Source of the DNA: Chlorokybus atmophyticus | Taxonomy: Eukaryota > Streptophyta > Chlorokybophyceae > Chlorokybales > Chlorokybaceae | Direction: 5' to 3' | Assembly: GCA_009103225.1 (NCBI GenBank) | Contig: RHPI01003156.1 | Span: 1,293,043-1,357,042, forward strand | DNA: 64,000 bases | Shown: positions 58,069-64,000 of the stretch, piece after piece | How the letters are laid out: the number at the start of each line of letters is the position of its first letter | Numbering within the stretch: the stretch's first letter is position 1 | Translations under genes and position numbers: made by a program | Notes under the pieces: model-generated | Databases searched by the model: none | What the model saw: only the letters and a program-made list of their open reading frames with translations | Told to the model about the DNA's origin: nothing

Positions 58069-61000
58069 ATGGAGGCGGAGGCGGCGGTCGAGGCGGCGGA
58101 GGGGAAAGATGTCAACCAGGAAGGGCAGGAGCATGAGGAGGAGATGGGGAAGGAGGTGGAGGTGGAGTTCAGGCGTGGAGGCTATGTCGGAGACGTTACT
58201 GCCTTGCGGCTGCTCAGCCTTCAAGGCCGTGCCTTTGCCGTCCTAGCTGGTAAGTGCTAGCTTATTTGCAGCAAACTGTTCAAGCTCCTCAAGCTTTGTC
58301 TGTGCACGAAGCTTAGCTCAACTTCAAATCATCATTGGTCTACTTGATGCTGTGAGTGACTGCAGCGAAGCATTGTGTGATGGTTGAATTGGTGTTGCTT
58401 GCTTCAGGCACTGGAGCCCAGCTGCGTTGCTACCACCTGCACACCGGCCAGCTGCTACTCTCCTTGTGCGTGTTTGACGGACTCCGCATCCACTGCATCG
58501 AGGCAAGCCAATGACGAATGAAGTGTCTTTTGCTTGTCATTTGTTTGTCATTGCATTTAAGTGAAGCTGTTATCTCCTTTCAGGTGGAGGCTGCTGCTGT
58601 TGCTAGCAGTGGTACATTTGAAGAAGGGTCAGGGTCATGCTTCAACGTAGCAGTGGCTGGTGAACAACGGGTTCGGTTATTTCGCCTTGTGATGAATGCT
58701 GTGAATGACAATGCTGGACAGAGCAGAGCTGAACTGGTCTGTCGGCTTCCTGCAATGGGGCACTGGGTGCTGGCAGTCAAGCTACTACTGGGACAGGTGA
58801 GAATGCCTGTGCGTGTGCCTGTGCGTGTGCTTGTGCGTGTGCAGGTGTTTCACACACACACACACACACACACACAAACAAGCGTGCGCGCGCGTGCTGG
58901 GTTGTGTGTGTGAAGCAGTGAGCAAGCCTGGAACAAACGTTTCTTTCAGTGCGTTTCGCTGACTCATCACTCTATCATCACTTCATCATCTTGGTGTTGG
59001 AAAACAATGCTGGATCAAGGCCTTTGTATGACAGCGTTTGACAAGGTTGATGTGTGTGCGCGACGCAGTTGCTGGCGGCGGGTCTTGCGAATAACTCGGT
59101 CGAGTTGTGGGACTGGAAAGCGGGTCGGCTGATCCGTAGGGTACTGTGCAGCGGTGAGTATCATCACATTTCATCGACAATGGATTCATATCAAGTTGTT
59201 GTTCAATAACACCGTTTTTCGTATTCAAGCAGAGCGGTGCATGTTGTACTCGCTCGCCTTTCGCCATGACGACAGCGGTAAGCTGTTGGTCGCTGCTGGT
59301 ACAATCTTTAATGAGGTCAGTGCCTGACTGATATAGATGCATATATCCACATTCAAGCGGATTCATCGTGATTACAGCTGTATTAATGCACGCTTAACAG
59401 GTGCTGGTGTGGCCAGCGGCAACCTCAACATCACCATGGCAAGAAGAGTTCACGCCACGACATAGGTTGCAAGGCCACGACGGCTCGATACACAACCTAT
59501 GTTGGTCGCACGACGGGCAGTGCATTGTGTCTGTTTCTGATGACAGGACGTAAGTGTGATGCCAAGTGACAGGTGCTTTGCTGCTTTTGTAATGTTGCTC
59601 ATGCAGTTGGTATGGCATGCAGTGCACGGTTCTGGCACATTCCCAAGGAAGAGTACGAACATGCAATGCCTGGACCTGTTCTCTACGGTCACACAGCACG
59701 GATATGGGACTGCTACTTGGGTAGACAGGTCCTCAACAGGCATACTCACATGCATGCATATGCTCGCACGCACGCATGCACGTGCACCCGCGCACACACT
59801 CATGCACGCTTGTATGCACGCACACACGCACGTGCAAGCACATGCGCAGGCAAGTGCGCACAAACACAATTACACGTCTTACGTACAGACACACGTGCAC
59901 ACCTTCATACATACTCACAAGTTCTGTGTGATTCAGGTGCTTGTCACAGCTGGCGAGGACTGCACCTGCCGAGTATGGGACCATCAAGGCCGGTTGTTAA
60001 CGGTGCTGCAAGGCCATCGGTGAGTGAAACCCAGGTACGCTTCCCCAAACTATGTACAACCATCCAACATGTGCCATCGAGCAAAGCCCAAAGCCCATCA
60101 AGTCCTGTACTGACTACAGTGATTATGACAGGGGTCGCGGGATCTGGCGTGTTGCCTTTGATGAAGCAACAGCTTCCCTCGTCACAGCAGGCGCAGATGC
60201 ATCCATTAAAACTTGGTCGCTTGCACAATGGCAGCAGATAGCCTCTATTGAAGAAAATTCTGGTGTTTGTAAGTCATCATCAGCTCCTGAGGTCTTTACA
60301 CTGATCAATATGCCGGGTGTCAATGGAACAAACGAGAGTAACAGTGGCAATCTCCATGACAGGTACTATTACTTTGCCGTTGTGCAATGGTGCTATTGGT
60401 TGTGCTTATGTTGTATCCTTTGCAGCACATCCGAGTATGTGCGAGCAGTGGTATTGCGCGACCATACAGCACTCTACGTGGCAACCAATCAGGGTTTGTT
60501 GCATCGCGTCCTTCTACCAACATCAACATCACCCTCCAGCAATGAATACTGGATTACGCTATTTGACTTTAGCTCCTTTGATGCACCTGACCAATCTACT
60601 TTTCGAGGCGCTCCCATCACCTGTCTGCAAGTGCTAGCTGGCGTTGACGATGATGATGGGGATTATGTTTTAGTTGGCGAGCACTCCGGTTGGGTAGCAG
60701 CATTGTATGTCACCCGTGCGAGTGATGCACACTGCACCGTTGAACGTGTCAATATCTGGCCTGCACACGACACGCGCCAGCTTGTTGGTGCATTCTGGTG
60801 CACGGAGCTTGGACCGAGGTAAATGCAATGTCAGTGGCTGTTGTGTATCCAGAATAGTAACTTGTGTGTGCACAAACAGTTTCTCACTGTCTTGTTGTGT
60901 GTGTACAGGCATGCGTTCACTGCAGACCCCAAAGGCAGGTTGAAGTGGTGGCTTCTGCCTGATAGATTGAAGGACAATGCATCAGACGCGAAGCATGACA

Positions 61001-64000
61001 AGACAAGCCATTTGCTGGCGGAGCTCAAAACGAGTAGTAGTTATCGAGTACTCTGCTTAACTGTGTCGCCAAGCTTGCAGGTGGCTTTTCACGTTCTGTT
61101 GTTGTTGTTGCTGTTGCTAATAAATCAGGCAGGTTGGCCTGAAAATTGAGCAACTTGGTGTGCGTCCTTTGCTGCAGTTGCTTGTTTGCGGGGACCAGCA
61201 AGGCAATATATTTGCCTTCAAGCTGCCGGCTTCCCTGCTATCTCCAGGCAATGTAACACCTTCATCACAGGTAGAGGAGGCAGTCGCACATGACTGACGC
61301 CATATGCAATGCTACTTTGTTTGCATTGAGTTTAATTATCGTTCAGGAGGTGGTGCAATTGACACCCACTGCAAGGCTTAGGGGTGCGCACGGCACGATG
61401 GCAGTTACCTCCCTGTCTGTGCGCAACGATACCGTCATATCGGTACGCACTCTTGTGTATGCTGTTTGGTGCTCAACTGTTGGGGGCCATGTTGGTGAGT
61501 ACAGACAGCGTTGTGTACAGACAGGCCGGGACGGTTGCATTCGTCATTACATGCACCAAGACGGCAATTTGCAATGCTGCCAAACAGAGGGTACAGGTGT
61601 GCGCAAAAAATGAAGCACATTCTTGCTTGCTACTCTGCACAGGGTGCCAAGTGCTGAGTTCAATGTTGATGCCACAGACATCTCAGCCGTGGAACGACTA
61701 TACGCTTCTGATGATGGCAGCAATAGGAGTTCAATAGTGCTTGGGTTTCTTTCAGGGGACTTCATCATCCAAGACTTGACAGATAATAGAGAGGTGCTGA
61801 AGCACAAGTCCTTACAACGATGATAATGGCGCTGTGACCTGATCATCATGATTGTTCTCAATACATTGTTTACATGCTTAGGTGGTGCGCATAGACTGTG
61901 GCGGTTGGCGCCGCCCGCACGACTGTGCGATAGATGTGGGCACGTCGTTGCGCTACTGCTTCGTTTACTACACACACCGGCAGCTTTGCGTGCAGCTGAG
62001 TTGGAGTGTTAATGATGGCAACGAAGCGTTGACGGATGCTCCCGGCCGACAAACATCCTTACATTGGAGCTTTCATGGCATGGAAGTGCATAGCCTGCTA
62101 TTTGCACCGCTCTCACTCGGCAGTCAAGCAGAACAAGAACAACACGTCATTGTCACTGGCAGCGAAGATGCATCCATACGACTAACCAGGTGACTAGCTG
62201 TTTGATTGCTAGTAATAGCGTCTCTAGCTTGATATCTTTAGTGGTTGGTTTTACATTTCCCTGTATGCAGGTGCACACAAGATGCGCAGATGGACAGTTC
62301 ATATGTCTTAGGGGAGCACGTTGGCGGCCAGAGCGTGCGTGCCTTAGCCGTCATTCCCACCGACGGTCTGTTGCAACAACAACTGCTTGTTGCCTTGACC
62401 ATCCCTCACACTTGCATGTTGAACTGAGTCTTGTCCCGATTGTGGAATTCAGGCCATAATGAAGAGACAGTTCTATTTACTGCTGGAGCCAAGGAGATAC
62501 TCAGCTGCTGGGTGTTGTCGGAAGCATCCTCCATATGGCTCAGCACGTTTGTGCGTCACGGCGGCACATCGCTCGGACATGGCTCCAGCGATGACAGGCG
62601 ATACCTTGCCTTGACTGCATTTGCAAAGGGCAGCTTTGGTGACAGGTATGTGGGTGCTTTATGAACACAATTGAAATGAATTTAAAATTGTGTCTGATTT
62701 TGAGGTTGAGCTTACGGTTGGTTGTATGGTGCAGGACTTTGGTGTGCTTTATTGTGGTGGCCAGCTCGAATGCTACGCTCACGCTGTTTGCATTCAACAT
62801 GCACGAGAAGTCCTGGTAAGGCATTAGACAGATCACAGTTGCTCAATCGGTTGGCATGACCTCTTGTGGTTGGTGACTTCAATCCCACATGCAGGAAGTC
62901 TCTCGCCGCACTGGATTGCCACACAGCGCCGGTTTTGTCGCTGGTCCACCACATCTTGGCCAAAGAGTCTGGTATGTGCCTCATAGCATGCATGCATGCA
63001 TACGTAACCATGTACTGCATACGTGCAACACACCACAAGCCTCTGAGTTACTGTTTGTCATGTTTGCAGGAGATGGTGATGCAACTGTGGTTTTCAGCGG
63101 GTCAACAGATGGCTCGCTGGCTGCGTGGGACGTGACTGAGTTCACAGAGCAGTTCATGTCTGGCACAACCAATGGCAAAACATCAAGTCAGGAGGAAACA
63201 ATAACGCAGAATGGGGTTGTAGACAACAGCACACTCTCTATGAAGAAGTCCGCTGATGGCGCGTACAGAAAGCGCACGTCTTCAAGGGCCAAAACCAGAG
63301 TAGCGCACAACATGTATGCGACGGAAGGCCCGAAAGACCCTCTCACAGTGTTGAAGCCCGCTTTCTTCGTCAACAAGCTGCACCAATCTGGTGTCAATTG
63401 CGCAAGCGTTGCAACCGTAAGCGCACGAGCGTGCTTGCTGGTGACAGGCGGCGATGACCAGGCCATCACTGCAAGTATGGTAGTCAGAGACTCGAATGGT
63501 GGCTTCATGCATCAACTGCTACACCGAGTGGACATTGCTCATTCATCCGCAGTGCGAGGTACTGTTGTGACTATCAGAGTGGTTGCTGTGTCCTGTGCGT
63601 GCATTGTATCGTTGGTGGTGAAGAGGTATCAAAACTGCAGTTGTTTGTTGCAGGTATCTGGACGGACGCCTGCTGCATCATCTCCGCCGGCCTTGATCAG
63701 AGGTTGCGGGTGTGGTCATTCAGTGAAGAGGGCTGCGCTTTATCACTCAAGGAAAGCTGCTGTATGGTGACTGATGTGCCGGACATCAGCGCCATGGACG
63801 TGCAGCTTTCAAAGCAATTGGACAGGCAAGGCTGTGTCTCGTCCTTTCTTGTCAGGACAATAACTGTTTGTTGACTGCTCATGCTGTAGGATACATGTCA
63901 TAAACGAGCAGCCCATGACCAAATTGTTGACTCTGCCGCTGTACTGTAATGCAGCAACGGTCTGGGCCAGTCTAGACTGCACTATCGCATCGCGTGTGCT
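58069..64000 (+). CDS. WDR6: WDR6-like WD40-repeat protein (3' end at or beyond window edge)
   Basis: WDR6/Trm734 partners the FTSJ1/Trm7 methyltransferase for 2'-O-methylation of tRNA position 34. Exons: 58069-58249, 58408-58502, 58584-58796, 59069-59153, 59233-59315, 59401-59549, 59623-59728, 59937-60019, 60132-60362, 60426-60818, 60909-61080, 61178-61270, 61347-61442, about 61509-61580, 61643-61793, 61882-62189, 62271-62365, 62453-62645, 62735-62815, 62895-62971, 63070-63558 and 63654 onward. Landmarks are GDVTALRLLSLQG, VSVSDDRTARFWHIP, LYGHTARIWDCYL, AGEDCTCRVWDHQG, RGIWRVAFDEA, STGRDGCIRHYMHQDG, VTGSEDASIRL and ISAGLDQRLRVWSF. Phases agree except at the 61580/61643 junction, where no GT donor fits. 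The end is either a stop at 63872-63874 or a GC-AG intron (63826-63889) into a further exon cut by the window edge. Intron 2 also begins with GC. Confidence 0.88.
58852..58876. repeat. CA microsatellite
   Basis: A short CA tract in intron 3 of the WDR6-like gene, preceded by a gtgcgtgtgcctgtgcgt-type repeat (58806-58845). Confidence 0.85.

Noticed and set aside
1-64000. CRISPR arrays, bacterial operons, rRNA genes or an integrated virus
   Set aside because: No regularly spaced repeats, Shine-Dalgarno-led gene strings, rRNA sequence or virus structural genes were seen. The intron-rich genes show eukaryotic nuclear DNA.

Overview
This window is nuclear DNA of a eukaryote. It holds intron-rich genes with GT-AG and a few GC-AG introns, about 4-13 coding exons each, separated by long non-coding stretches rich in simple repeats and decayed mobile elements. 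The lineage is inferred. A class II-like HD-Zip protein (homeodomain running directly into a leucine zipper), a molybdate transporter of the MOT1 family, a leader-bearing glutamine synthetase and telo-box-like promoter motifs point to the green lineage. A coiled-coil protein resembling a dynein-regulatory-complex subunit suggests a flagellated cell. The best guess is a green alga, perhaps an early-diverging streptophyte or a prasinophyte. I cannot name the species.

Layout. 1-9.2 kb: repeat-rich DNA with LTR/tRNA-like fragments, one weak multi-exon minus-strand gene, a broken pogo/Tigger-type transposase and an AT-rich island. 9.3-11.1 kb: glutamine synthetase (+). 11.5-11.9 kb: tail of a reverse transcriptase. 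13.4-16.3 kb: amino-acid transporter (-). 17.4-19.4 kb: TraB-domain protein (+). 19.4-23.7 kb: gene-poor, with LTR-like fragments and hairpin repeats. 23.7-25.6 kb: HD-Zip transcription factor (-). 27.55-28.8 kb: decayed reverse transcriptase. 29.5-32.3 kb: molybdate transporter (-). 33.07-39.14 kb: three-domain 10-formyltetrahydrofolate dehydrogenase (+), with an assembly gap in intron 1. 39.6-41.2 kb: coiled-coil protein (-). 41.7-43.0 kb: ribosomal protein eL19 (+). 45.4-47.3 kb: RING/TRAF-type zinc-finger membrane protein (-). 47.6-51.5 kb: PUM3/Puf6-type protein (+). 52.6-53.8 kb: SmD3 (-). 54.3-55.6 kb: STI1-like domain protein (+), followed by a decayed partial duplication. 58.1 kb to the right edge: WDR6-like WD40 protein (+).

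Several genes form divergent pairs with short shared upstream regions: RING/PUM3 (215 bp, with a 31-bp near-perfect palindrome in the middle), SmD3/STI1, coiled-coil/eL19 and MOT1/formyl-THF dehydrogenase. eL19, PUM3, SmD3 and WDR6 serve ribosome assembly, splicing and tRNA modification. The others serve nitrogen assimilation, one-carbon metabolism, molybdate uptake, amino-acid transport and transcription. There is no operon logic. Exon models for the recognised genes were built by hand from splice signals and reading-phase continuity, so each junction is a prediction.
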